IMG/VR virus record: IMGVR_UViG_3300031857_000015
Span: 1-64,000 of that record
Direction: 5' to 3' (one strand)
Origin: a virus
Length of the DNA: 64,000 bases
In this document: positions 7,058 through 13,604 of the stretch, one piece after another
Layout: every line of letters starts with the position of its first letter
How positions within the stretch are numbered: the first letter of the stretch is position 1
Notes under the pieces: model-generated
The model's database searches: none
Told to the model about the DNA's origin: nothing
What the model saw: the letters and a program-made list of their open reading frames with translations, nothing else
Made by a program: the position numbers and the translations under genes

Positions 7058-8128
7058 AGGGTTTTCGCCGCGTAGCGCAACACCGTAATTCGCTAATTGT
7101 TCTCGAACTTCGAAGAGCGTGGCGGCCCCGAAATTTTTATACTCTAGCAGATCAGCTGCGCGCATATTCGTTAGTTCGGCGACCGTTAGTATTCCCATCT
7201 TTGTCGTCACCTTCCTTGCGCGAACAGAGAGATTTAGTTCTGTGATCGATATGTCTGTGCTAAGATGCAGCCCGATTAGCGCAAGTTTTGTAACAATTTC
7301 GTCCACTGCAGAGTGGCTGCACTTTACGATATCGTACAAGTCACGGCGATCACGCGACACAAGCTCGCGCAGCGTAGAAATACCGGCAGCGTCAAGGAGT
7401 TGACTTGTTCGCTGTGAAAACCCTAGACGCGAAACTAGCTCGCCTAAAAGCTGGTCGTCTTCCATACCGAGCGCGAGCCCATGCGCGTTTAACAACTCTT
7501 CAATCTCAGCCAAACTTGTTTCCCCAAACCCTTTGGACGCGACCAGTTCTTCTTTCGTCATGCGGGACAAGTCGGCGAGAGTTTCGACGCCCATTTTTTT
7601 CAGCTCGTTACGACAGCGCACGGAAATTTCGACGTCGGCTATCGGGACGTGCGCGGCGGTCAGCAGCGCGTTCACCTGTGGCGGCGTTTTTGGTGCGCAC
7701 AATACATACAAGATTTCATCTAACACCGTTTCGCCGGAGTTTCGCGCAGTCAGCAAATCTTTGCGGCTGAGGCGTCCGAGGTCGCCGAGCGTAGCGATAT
7801 TGTTATTTTCAAGAACGCTTCGCGTGCGTAAAGAAAATCGCGCTACGTCTAACCGTATAGCGTCTAGCAGCGTTGTCTCCATTTCTGGCGTTGTAATCGG
7901 TTTTACACGAATGTACTCGGGTATCGTTGTGTAAAGCGAGAGTACCGACCACAGACAATCAAGCTGCGTTTTTAGCGTTACGGCTGTTTGTGCGTGCGTC
8001 GGGTCTTCCGCGCTTGCGTAAACACCTTTTTTGACCGCAATTATCGCGAGTTCTGTTTTTGTTCGTATCAATCCGCACAGCCTATCGACGACCCAATCGA
8101 GCGTTTCGTTTACGGTTGTTTTTGTCAT
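7001..8128 (-). CDS. Protein with four tandem RNA polymerase alpha-CTD-like domains
   Basis: The 375-residue protein has ~90 unrecognised N-terminal residues and then four copies of the helix-hairpin-helix fold of the RNA polymerase alpha subunit C-terminal domain, at about 94-144, 165-221, 234-290 and 297-354. Each follows the family pattern: S-x-R near the first helix, GI-x-T-l-x-eL, dLl and, in three copies, a G-containing turn before the last helix. Copy 2 is closest (ISVRCRNELKKMG ... GFGETSLAEIEELL). The Arg equivalent to E. coli alpha R265, which contacts UP-element DNA, is kept in all four (R101, R171, R240, R303). The N268 equivalent is kept only in copy 2, and copy 3 has lost the turn glycine. 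There is no alpha N-terminal domain, so it cannot replace alpha; binding DNA or sigma/activators is inferred. The SD is weak. Confidence 0.8.
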   Translation of the reverse strand: MTKTTVNETLDWVVDRLCGLIRTKTELAIIAVKKGVYASAEDPTHAQTAVTLKTQLDCLWSVLSLYTTIPEYIRVKPITTPEMETTLLDAIRLDVARFSLRTRSVLENNNIATLGDLGRLSRKDLLTARNSGETVLDEILYVLCAPKTPPQVNALLTAAHVPIADVEISVRCRNELKKMGVETLADLSRMTKEELVASKGFGETSLAEIEELLNAHGLALGMEDDQLLGELVSRLGFSQRTSQLLDAAGISTLRELVSRDRRDLYDIVKCSHSAVDEIVTKLALIGLHLSTDISITELNLSVRARKVTTKMGILTVAELTNMRAADLLEYKNFGAATLFEVREQLANYGVALRGENPLTVLRKLAKPVERKQIVR

Positions 8129-8143
8129 TGCGCTACCGTATTG

Positions 8144-8632
8144 TTATTTTTGTTTAACAGCTTTTTTTCGCTTGAACGCCTTCGCGAGCTTGCGAGGAGC
8201 TGGGGCTTTCTTTTTCTTCTTGCGCGGAGCCGGGCCAAACAACGACTTAATATGTCGGAGTACGGTCGCTTCGTTTGTACGTTTGTAGTTCACGTCGTCC
8301 CACGCTTGATCGGCGTGTTCGATTCCACGCCGCGCCGCCTCGACGTCGTGGATAAGGCTGTAGTCCGGGTTGTACCATTTGAACGCCCGCCCCTTGCCCT
8401 TGTTCCACTTAAAGTCTGCCACCGATATTTCATAGACGGTGTGCGTCATTGTATTGATAATTATTTGCGCTTGGCATTTAAACTCTTTGTTCGGCAGCCG
8501 GATTGTAGCCTCAAGTATCTGCGCGTTGTCGCCGTAACAAGACCAGCAGTACTTTTCGCTGTCGCTTATTAAAAACCGGCAGGCGTTTAAAAAGCGATTA
8601 ACACGCAGAGCACCGCAGTGATCAAATGTCAT
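8144..8632 (-). CDS. Hypothetical protein, 162 aa, with basic C-terminal tail
   Basis: The body contains several Cys and aromatic residues (EKYCWSCYGDNAQ, with C-x2-C) and a strand-rich middle (FKCQAQIIINTMTHTVYEISV). The last ~35 residues are Lys/Arg/Ala/Pro-rich (PAPRKKKKKAPAPRK), typical of a tail that binds nucleic acid. No family is recognised. Its ATG overlaps the upstream stop in an ATGA, so it is translationally coupled. It lies between csrA and the alpha-CTD protein. Confidence 0.65.
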   Translation of the reverse strand: MTFDHCGALRVNRFLNACRFLISDSEKYCWSCYGDNAQILEATIRLPNKEFKCQAQIIINTMTHTVYEISVADFKWNKGKGRAFKWYNPDYSLIHDVEAARRGIEHADQAWDDVNYKRTNEATVLRHIKSLFGPAPRKKKKKAPAPRKLAKAFKRKKAVKQK

Positions 8633-8871
8633 TTTGATATCAACTCCTTTAATGCGTGAAACAGCCGGCGCACCGACGGCATGAGCTGCCGCTTTCTTAG
8701 CGGTTCAGCACCCGGCTCAACGTTCTGAGAAGATAAGCCGCCAGTGTGTTCTTCTAGTTCACTGCGGCAGTAGTCGAGGTAGAGCTGCCAGTTGTCGTAG
8801 GCGTCTCTGTCTTCGGCTCGTTCGTATGGGATGTAGGGGGGTTCGTCAGGGACTCTGTCGTTCCAGCCCAT
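8629..8871 (-). CDS. Hypothetical protein, 80 aa, overlapping csrA
   Basis: An acidic N-terminal half rich in Tyr, Pro and Glu (MGWNDRVPDEPPYIPYERAE) is followed by a basic helical end (KRQLMPSVRRLFHALKELI). No domain is recognised. ATG 8871 follows AAGGA at about 9 bases. Its first 39 codons overlap the end of the csrA frame on the same strand, an unusually long overlap, and its stop overlaps the next start in ATGA. Confidence 0.6.
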   Translation of the reverse strand: MGWNDRVPDEPPYIPYERAEDRDAYDNWQLYLDYCRSELEEHTGGLSSQNVEPGAEPLRKRQLMPSVRRLFHALKELISK

Positions 8872-9044
8872 TGTTTGGTGTCCTTCTTTTTGCTCCCGTC
8901 AATTAATTCGCCACGCACGATTGATGTCGTTTGCGGCGCCGTTAGTCCAATCTTGACGCGATCGCCTGTGATTCCCAAAACCTTCACGACGATCCCATCG
9001 CCAATTACGACTTCCTGTTCTTTCTTCCTTGAGAGTACAAGCAT
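8754..9044 (-). CDS. csrA: CsrA/RsmA-family post-transcriptional regulator
   Basis: The first ~57 residues are a full CsrA: MLVLSRKKEQEVVIGDGIVV, then VLGITGDRVKIGLTAP and IVRGELIDG. The RNA-contacting residues L4, R6, R44 and E46 of E. coli CsrA are all present at the same positions. CsrA dimers bind GGA motifs, usually in hairpin loops or over SD sequences, and block or alter translation. Family members are normally 55-70 residues. Here an extra Thr/Ser/Pro-rich tail (to residue 96) is read out of frame across the start of the next gene and is probably unstructured. ATG 9044 has a GGTG-type SD without GGA, so self-repression is not obvious. Several structural-gene leaders in the window match the CsrA consensus. 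Confidence 0.93.
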   Translation of the reverse strand: MLVLSRKKEQEVVIGDGIVVKVLGITGDRVKIGLTAPQTTSIVRGELIDGSKKKDTKQWAGTTESLTNPPTSHTNEPKTETPTTTGSSTSTTAAVN

Positions 9045-9054
9045 TGTGTCACCA

Positions 9055-9726
9055 TCATGATGTGGCTGAACCTTGTAACATTTTTACGACATACTCCGTG
9101 TTGCCGTTTTTAAGGTCCAGTGCGGCCATTTGTTTAATAAGTAAATCTGTCTTTAATCGAATTGACTGGTTGATATCTTCTGTCTTTCCGGCTTCCAAGT
9201 CGTAGACCGCGTTAAACATCGCCGGGTCATCAGAGAAGTCTGTAATGTTGGGGCTGACCCGCGCGGCTCGGAGCGCGATGCGCAGGATGTCGGGGGCGTT
9301 GATGATCCCCTCGCTATCCAGCACGGCGCCAACGTAGCCGCGCACTTCGTCCGTAAACGGTTCTTTGTCGTCGTCTTCTGGCGGGCTGATGAGCAGGGCT
9401 TCGGTAATACCCCACGCGACCTCTTCGGCGTCCGCGGGGTCCCACATATCGGGGCGGTATGTGTCGCCGCCCAGCACGTTGCAGAACGTCACGAAGTCAG
9501 GCAGGCTTTTGAAAAACTTGTCGGTCGTGAGGATCTGAATCGCGACTAGCAGCTTGTCGAGCGCCAGTTGGGGTAGCTCGACGTCGAACTCCTCTTCGAT
9601 TTCGAGGGTGATCGTCGCCGGATCCCAGTCCAGCGCTTCAATGCCAAACTTATCCAGAAACAGGGTCAGTAGGACGCTCGCAAACGTCTCCCTGCTTTTC
9701 CAAGCTTCCTGCGCTATTGTCGACAT
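9055..9726 (-). CDS. Hypothetical protein, 223 aa
   Basis: The start is taken at ATG 9726 (MSTIAQEAWKSRETF), which has AGGA about 9 bases upstream; ATG 9735 is an alternative. The frame is open to 9945, but that stretch is Arg/Gly/Ser-rich shadow sequence opposite the body of another gene. The protein is acidic and helical, with a repeated pattern of strands and helices (DLEAGKTEDINQSIRLKTDL near the end). No domain is recognised. It lies 10 bases upstream of csrA and overlaps the preceding gene by 77 bases. Confidence 0.6.
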   Translation of the reverse strand: MSTIAQEAWKSRETFASVLLTLFLDKFGIEALDWDPATITLEIEEEFDVELPQLALDKLLVAIQILTTDKFFKSLPDFVTFCNVLGGDTYRPDMWDPADAEEVAWGITEALLISPPEDDDKEPFTDEVRGYVGAVLDSEGIINAPDILRIALRAARVSPNITDFSDDPAMFNAVYDLEAGKTEDINQSIRLKTDLLIKQMAALDLKNGNTEYVVKMLQGSATS

Positions 9727-10210
9727 TGAGGCCATTCCTGCTCTTGATGATCTGCACGCCCCGGCGGTACAGCTCGCATAGATTATACGCGATCGTCTCC
9801 AGTGGCGGCCTAGGTAGCTGGGCAAGAGGCTCGCCCGCGTCGAGCGACACCCAGCCGGGAGCCCCGGTCCACGTGGCGTACCGCCCGTCGGCAAAAGCGA
9901 GTGTCTGACCGCAGCCGCTTGTAATTGCGTCGGCGTCAAGCTCAAGCTCTTCTTGCGTTCGCCGCATCATTTCGCTGACCAGCAAGCGCTGCTCGCTGGA
10001 TAGGAACTGGAGATTTTCTAGCATGTCGGCGAGCAGCAGATAGAACACCGCCTCTTTGTCCACGTAGTCGCTGCCGGCGGCAAATCCGCGCTGTAAAACC
10101 GCGGTGAATACGCTGCGAATTTGCAACTTGCTAAGTTTTATGACGCGCATTACCATATCAAGCGTCAGGTCTGTTTCTTCCATGGAGGTATTTATGTCCG
10201 TTTCCATCAT
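9650..10210 (-). CDS. Hypothetical protein, ~186 aa
   Basis: The start is placed at the ATG-ATG pair at 10210/10207 (METDINTSMEETDLTLD), preceded by AAAGG at 7 bases. The N-terminal half is helical (VIKLSKLQIRSVFTAVLQRG, then LLLADMLENLQFLSSEQRLL). A middle segment (GCGQTLAFADGRYATWTGAPG) may form a beta hairpin. The family is unknown. The 5' end overlaps the divergent plus-strand gene by 17 bases, so any promoter for either gene must lie within the other's coding sequence or further away. Confidence 0.6.
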   Translation of the reverse strand: MMETDINTSMEETDLTLDMVMRVIKLSKLQIRSVFTAVLQRGFAAGSDYVDKEAVFYLLLADMLENLQFLSSEQRLLVSEMMRRTQEELELDADAITSGCGQTLAFADGRYATWTGAPGWVSLDAGEPLAQLPRPPLETIAYNLCELYRRGVQIIKSRNGLNVDNSAGSLEKQGDVCERPTDPVSG

Positions 10211-10472
10211 TGACAACCTTTCTAATATCACTCAGGGCCGCGCCGAGATCATCGTGAGCGCTGATGGTATCGAGGAACTGCTGGCTGCCGCAACCTCGAA
10301 CATGGTGCTGCAGAAGGCTGCGGAAGCTGGGTTGCATCGTCCGGGCGTGTCGAACGCCAGCGGCCCGTACCCGGTTGACGCCGACGGCAAAACAGACGAC
10401 GAGCTGATGATGGGCAAGCGCGGCCCCGTCGTCGGTTATCGCCGAGATTTTGTTATCTTGGCGTCGCTTTGA
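10194..10472 (+). CDS. Small hypothetical protein, 92 aa, plus strand
   Basis: ATG 10194 follows GGAGG at 5 bases, a strong site that decides the start (MSVSIIDNLSNITQGRAEI). The N-terminal half is helical, with an alanine-rich segment (EELLAAATSNMVLQKAAEAG). The C-terminal half contains GPYPVDADGKTDDELMMGKRG, a flexible acidic loop. No family is recognised. It ends exactly where the convergent minus-strand gene ends. Confidence 0.6.
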   Translation: MSVSIIDNLSNITQGRAEIIVSADGIEELLAAATSNMVLQKAAEAGLHRPGVSNASGPYPVDADGKTDDELMMGKRGPVVGYRRDFVILASL

Positions 10473-10802
10473 TCAGGCGTCGTCTGGTCGGCTGACAATA
10501 AGCATATTCGTGGGCTTTCCGTAATCAAATGAGATAACGGCAAAGCACACGGGCGTCCTGCAGTCGATATCGAGCTTCTTCGTCGCGGCGTATCCGACGC
10601 GGAAGCTCGTTGTCTTTGCCGCTTTGATCGCGGCTGCTTTTGTCTTGAATAAACCGACCGGCACGTCGTCCATCGTGTGGCGCCAGACGACAAGGTGACC
10701 GGTTAGGCCCGGCACGACCTCTGTGCCTTTTGGTTTGCGCAGCAGTTTATTCGCACCCGAGGCGCGCGGAGCGCGCCTCTTCTTTTGCGTTTTTGTTTTC
10801 AT
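10473..10802 (-). CDS. Basic hypothetical protein, 109 aa
   Basis: The N-terminus is highly basic (MKTKTQKKRRAPRASGANK). It is followed by an alpha/beta region (LTGHLVVWRHTMDDVPVGLF, KTKAAAIKAAKTTSF) and a beta-rich end (VCFAVISFDYG). It could bind nucleic acid, but no known family is matched. The start overlaps the upstream stop in ATGA and is preceded by GGAG at about 7 bases. Confidence 0.6.
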   Translation of the reverse strand: MKTKTQKKRRAPRASGANKLLRKPKGTEVVPGLTGHLVVWRHTMDDVPVGLFKTKAAAIKAAKTTSFRVGYAATKKLDIDCRTPVCFAVISFDYGKPTNMLIVSRPDDA

Positions 10803-11278
10803 TCCTCTACTCCAAACTTGTCGATATGCGCCAGTCTGGCGCAGTAGAACTCAGCCACAAGCCCGGCTACGTTGCCGAACCGTTTGACCATATCTGGAAC
10901 TACCTGCTCGTTAAACACGCGCAGGATAACTTTCCGAAACTTGGCGATGGCTTCTTTTGTGTAACCCTCTTCTCTCGCTTTTTCGGCGGCTTTGCGAATG
11001 TCTGCATTGCCGTCAAACTGCAGTTGAAGATAAGCCGGGTTTACAAACTCAATGATGTGACCATAGACCTGCCGAACCTCGTAGGTGCACGGCACGTCAA
11101 ATACACCGGGGCCGGGCCAGCGTTCACCGTTGACCGCGTCTTTTGACAGATACCGCAGCTTTCCCAGCGTCCAACCGAATGCCGCTGCATCATCATTCGG
11201 TTCAGCCATGACGAAGGCTGGTTTTGGCGCTGGCGGTTGTTTGTCAAGTTTTGTTGCAGATTTACTTTTACGCGCCAT
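10799..11278 (-). CDS. Hypothetical protein, 159 aa
   Basis: A Lys-rich, Pro-containing N-terminus (MARKSKSATKLDKQPPAPKP) precedes a globular part with aromatic-rich strands (VYGHIIEFVNPAYLQLQF) and a C-terminal helical part (KAAEKAREEGYTKEAIAKF). No recognisable family. The SD is poor. A strong ~73-base hairpin lies immediately upstream of the start (11317-11389) and would form the 5' untranslated leader of this transcript. Confidence 0.6.
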   Translation of the reverse strand: MARKSKSATKLDKQPPAPKPAFVMAEPNDDAAAFGWTLGKLRYLSKDAVNGERWPGPGVFDVPCTYEVRQVYGHIIEFVNPAYLQLQFDGNADIRKAAEKAREEGYTKEAIAKFRKVILRVFNEQVVPDMVKRFGNVAGLVAEFYCARLAHIDKFGVEE

Positions 11279-11316
11279 GATTCACAATAGCTAAGGAAAA
11301 TTGGGACAGTTTTAAA

Positions 11317-11389
11317 TTCTGACCGTGTAGCCGGGAGTCACATCAGCCGTCATAAGACGATTAGATGTGTCCCGACTACACAGTCAGAA
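11317..11389 (-). ncRNA. Long imperfect hairpin, candidate structured RNA or processing site
   Basis: Five paired blocks line up in one nested stem: TTCTGAC/GTCAGAA, GTGTAG/CTACAC, CGGGA/TCCCG, CACATC/GATGTG and CGTC/GACG around an ATAA loop, 28 base pairs in 73 bases with only single mismatches and small bulges. No T-run follows on either strand, so it is not a standard intrinsic terminator. It sits between two minus-strand genes, downstream of 11401-11775 and in the leader of 10799-11278. An RNase III-type processing signal, a stability element or a small RNA are possible. The strand is assigned from the neighbours only. Confidence 0.5.
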
Positions 11390-11400
11390 CACGCCGAAGA

Positions 11401-11775
11401 TCAATCTCCGGCGGTGCAAGCAAGGTACGCATGGTAGCGCGCTAATTCCTCAATGTTAGGATCAACCTCTCTAAAGATTGGCTCATCATCCATAGTAGCC
11501 AGCTCACCACGAAAGAGCGCGGTCGTATACTCGTGATACATCCGAGCCATATCACCGCGCAGTTTCTTCTTGGTGAATTTAAGCACGCGCTCCTTCAAAA
11601 AGGCGGCGCGTTCCCAGAAGTTCGGAATCACATCAAGCTGGTCCCGAAACTTCTCTGCAGTTCTCTCGAAAAGCTTATGCGCCTTATCAGGTACAATCTG
11701 AAATTGAGGCGCGGTCTTTTTGCATCGAGCGGTAACTGCAAGGCGGATCTGCTCCGCCGGGTCCGAAAGAAGCAT
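11401..11775 (-). CDS. Hypothetical helical protein, 124 aa
   Basis: The protein is charged and helical throughout (KLFERTAEKFRDQLDV, FWERAAFLKERVLKFTKKKL). No domain is recognised. ATG 11775 follows GGAG (ACAACGGAG) at about 8 bases. It is flanked on both sides by non-coding, hairpin-rich gaps, so it may be a small separate transcription unit. Confidence 0.6.
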   Translation of the reverse strand: MLLSDPAEQIRLAVTARCKKTAPQFQIVPDKAHKLFERTAEKFRDQLDVIPNFWERAAFLKERVLKFTKKKLRGDMARMYHEYTTALFRGELATMDDEPIFREVDPNIEELARYHAYLACTAGD

Positions 11776-11807
11776 GCGTTAACTCCGTTGTAACGCGGTA
11801 GAAAAGA

Positions 11808-12035
11808 GCTGCTGATACTGCACAGCAGCAACATTAAATATGCCGCGATTTTGGCAGAAATTTAGCTGCCGTTCGGCGTTCGCGAATTGCGAAAGTGCCT
11901 GTTATTACAGGACTTACGGCGCGGTATAGCGTGTTCTGGAAAATGGAAAATGCAACCGCCGCCCCGCGCTGCCTAAGAGCGTGAAGCCCGTGGGTTACGT
12001 GGCACGTAACCCGTCAGCAGACCGCAGGGCGGCGG
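11808..12035 (-). ncRNA. Non-coding gap with an array of hairpins, including a junction-like fold
   Basis: The 290-base gap 11776-12065 has no convincing gene. It holds a series of inverted repeats: GCTGCT/AGCAGC (11808-11829), GGCAG/CTGCC (11853-11870), TTCGC/GCGAA (11879-11893), CCTGT-TATT-ACAGG (11898-11911), and a larger element at 11956-12035. There a 9-bp outer stem CCGCCGCCC/GGGCGGCGG encloses a small CGCT/AGCG hairpin and a perfect 9-bp hairpin GGGTTACGT/ACGTAACCC (11992-12012). On the minus strand the large element follows gene 12066-12368 and is followed by TTGCATTTTCC, so it may act as a terminator or as a stable structured RNA. The strand is uncertain. Confidence 0.45.
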
Positions 12036-12065
12036 AAGATCGCAGCCTACGCGTGGCAGGTGCGG

Positions 12066-12368
12066 CTAGAAGGTCAGCTGCACAACTTGGCCGCCGGAGT
12101 TCACGTAGATCACGCGAACCGTTTTGGCGTCCAGCAGCGACTTGAGCTGTGTCTTTTTTTCACTGCTCATGCCGGCAAGACAAGATTTAATTTGCGCCAT
12201 GGCGTTGCGACGCTTTTCTTGTTTCTTTTGCGCGCACGCACTGCACCCGCCGCCCGAAGACTTGAGCACGTCCCGCTTGTTGTAAAAACAGGGGATGGAC
12301 TCGGCGTACGCCGGGTCGTTCAGTAATGATATTATTGTGCTGTCTTCTAGCACTACCATGTCGCGCAT
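12066..12368 (-). CDS. Small Cys-containing protein, 100 aa, end of fibre cluster
   Basis: The start is ATG 12368 (MRDMVVLEDSTIISLLND), with GAGG 5 bases upstream; the upstream open frame is Ser/Arg-rich shadow sequence. The protein has IPCFYNKRDVLKSSGGGC followed by ACAQKKQEKRR and another Cys. The C-x2-C within SGGGCSACAQKK could bind metal. The end (VIYVNSGGQVVQLTF) is a beta hairpin. It is the last gene of the fibre block, just before the hairpin-rich gap. Unknown function. Confidence 0.6.
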   Translation of the reverse strand: MRDMVVLEDSTIISLLNDPAYAESIPCFYNKRDVLKSSGGGCSACAQKKQEKRRNAMAQIKSCLAGMSSEKKTQLKSLLDAKTVRVIYVNSGGQVVQLTF

Positions 12369-12375
12369 ATAGACC

Positions 12376-12906
12376 TCACGGAGGCGGAGCTTGCACGGGC
12401 GGACTACCGATCCACATCTCGCCGCCCGGAAGCAGGTCGTCCGAGATGTCGAGCGTGTCTTTGAGACGCTGCACGTCTTCAACGACGTCTTCGATAAAAG
12501 CTTTGACTTCGGCCCGGGAGCGCAGCAGGACGTCGACATAGTTCAGACGAAACCACGCCGGCCGGTAATTCGGAATCGGGTCATCTTCTGGATACTCTTC
12601 TAAATCAGTCGGCGAGCATACGTGATCAAATGCGCCCACTCGTTCGTTTGCGCCGGGCTTTAGCGGCAACATTTGGTACGCAAAGATCTTGGTTGGCATT
12701 TGCGTCGCGTTGCTGGCCGTGATGCGCACCCGAATACCGTCAGTGGTCTCAAAGTTGTACCGGCTGACTTGCCACGTAAGTTTGACGTTACGGGCGCTAC
12801 CAGAGGGTGGCGGCGGGTCAACGTCGGGCAAATAGAAGTTTAAGCCCAGCGTATCCGGCAGCTCGATGATCCCTTCGTTTGGTCCGGGTGAGCAGCAGTC
12901 TGTCAT
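12376..12906 (-). CDS. Hypothetical virion-associated protein, 176 aa
   Basis: It begins MTDCCSPGPNEGIIELPDT and contains a beta-rich middle (KLTWQVSRYNFETTDGIRVR, ITASNATQMPTKIFAYQML) resembling an Ig-like or sandwich domain. A helical acidic region (FIEDVVEDVQRLKDTLDI) and a proline-rich end follow. Its place between adhesin-type genes suggests a fibre or fibre-attachment role, but no family match is claimed. It is packed tightly, with its start two bases after the Big_1 gene's stop. Confidence 0.55.
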   Translation of the reverse strand: MTDCCSPGPNEGIIELPDTLGLNFYLPDVDPPPPSGSARNVKLTWQVSRYNFETTDGIRVRITASNATQMPTKIFAYQMLPLKPGANERVGAFDHVCSPTDLEEYPEDDPIPNYRPAWFRLNYVDVLLRSRAEVKAFIEDVVEDVQRLKDTLDISDDLLPGGEMWIGSPPVQAPPP

Positions 12907-12907
12907 G

Positions 12908-13186
12908 TTATTCTTGCTCCGGTAATACGCGGCCTGTGATGTTGACGGGGCCGGGTGTAGTCGAGCGCACGTAAGCCAGCGCTAAACCGTCGTTATCCGT
13001 CGGGCCGGGTTGTGTAATTTCTACGGTTTCTACGTCGGCCATAATCTCGACCTGTCGTCCGGCAACGGGCCGATCGCAGGCGTCGCGGAGCCGAATTTTG
13101 ACGACCGCTGCTTTTGAGCCGTCCGCGAGAACCTGCGGCTTGGACCCGTACAGCAGTTTTGAATGTTCAGGGCTGACGTAACTCAT
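12908..13186 (-). CDS. Bacterial Ig-like (Big_1 type) domain protein
   Basis: Nearly the whole 92-residue protein is one invasin/intimin-type Ig-like domain: PQVLADGSKAAVVKIRLRD, then DRPVAGRQVEIMADV, then TDNDGLALAYVRSTTPGPVN. The D-G-x-(A/T)-V opening, the D-x-P-V-(A/P)-G turn and the T-(D/N)-x-(D/N)-G-x-A-x-(A/V) block are diagnostic of Big_1 domains. In phages such domains decorate tail or capsid proteins and bind surfaces weakly. The single domain with almost nothing else suggests an accessory decoration of the fibre complex. The start overlaps the upstream gene's neighbour in the same compact operon. Confidence 0.75.
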   Translation of the reverse strand: MSYVSPEHSKLLYGSKPQVLADGSKAAVVKIRLRDACDRPVAGRQVEIMADVETVEITQPGPTDNDGLALAYVRSTTPGPVNITGRVLPEQE

Positions 13187-13551
13187 GGATACGCGTATCT
13201 CTGCGGCGTGTCACCATTCGGCGGTGCGTAATATATTGTAACCCCGGTCGTCTCAATATTCGGCGTCTTGGCGACAAACTGAATAAACTGGCGCATTACA
13301 TCGCCGTCACTCTCTTTTGACGCGTTTAAACTATCAACAAACGCCTGCACGCACGGCGACAGCACATTGTTATCAGCCCGGCACCGGCACCCACGCTCTT
13401 TGGCCGATTTTTCATAGGCGTCGTGGCAGGCGTTAAACTGCTCTTTCAGTGGCAGCATTCCGGGGACGGCGTTAAAAAAGTCATCCTGCCGGCCAAACTG
13501 CATTATGTTATCTCGGCTGATCGAGATCATGCGCGTAATGCGCTGCGTCAT
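13183..13551 (-). CDS. Hypothetical Cys-containing protein, 122 aa
   Basis: A helical protein with a C-x-C pair and further Cys residues (ERGCRCRADNNVLSPC). The last part (TTGVTIYYAPPNGDTPQ) looks like a beta turn. It overlaps the Big_1 gene by four bases (ATGA-type). No domain is recognised. The 53-base gap to the collagen-like gene contains nothing clear. Confidence 0.6.
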   Translation of the reverse strand: MTQRITRMISISRDNIMQFGRQDDFFNAVPGMLPLKEQFNACHDAYEKSAKERGCRCRADNNVLSPCVQAFVDSLNASKESDGDVMRQFIQFVAKTPNIETTGVTIYYAPPNGDTPQRYAYP

Positions 13552-13604
13552 AGCAATACCCTCACGAGTTACGGTCGAATTCTAATCGGCGTAACGAGAT
13601 TGCG

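Noticed and set aside
9727-9945. N-terminal extension of gene 9055-9726
   Set aside because: Arg/Ser/Gly-rich composition opposed to a real gene and a better start with SD at 9726.
11776-12065. CsrB-like sponge RNA for CsrA
   Set aside because: Although hairpin-rich, the loops do not carry repeated GGA motifs on either strand.
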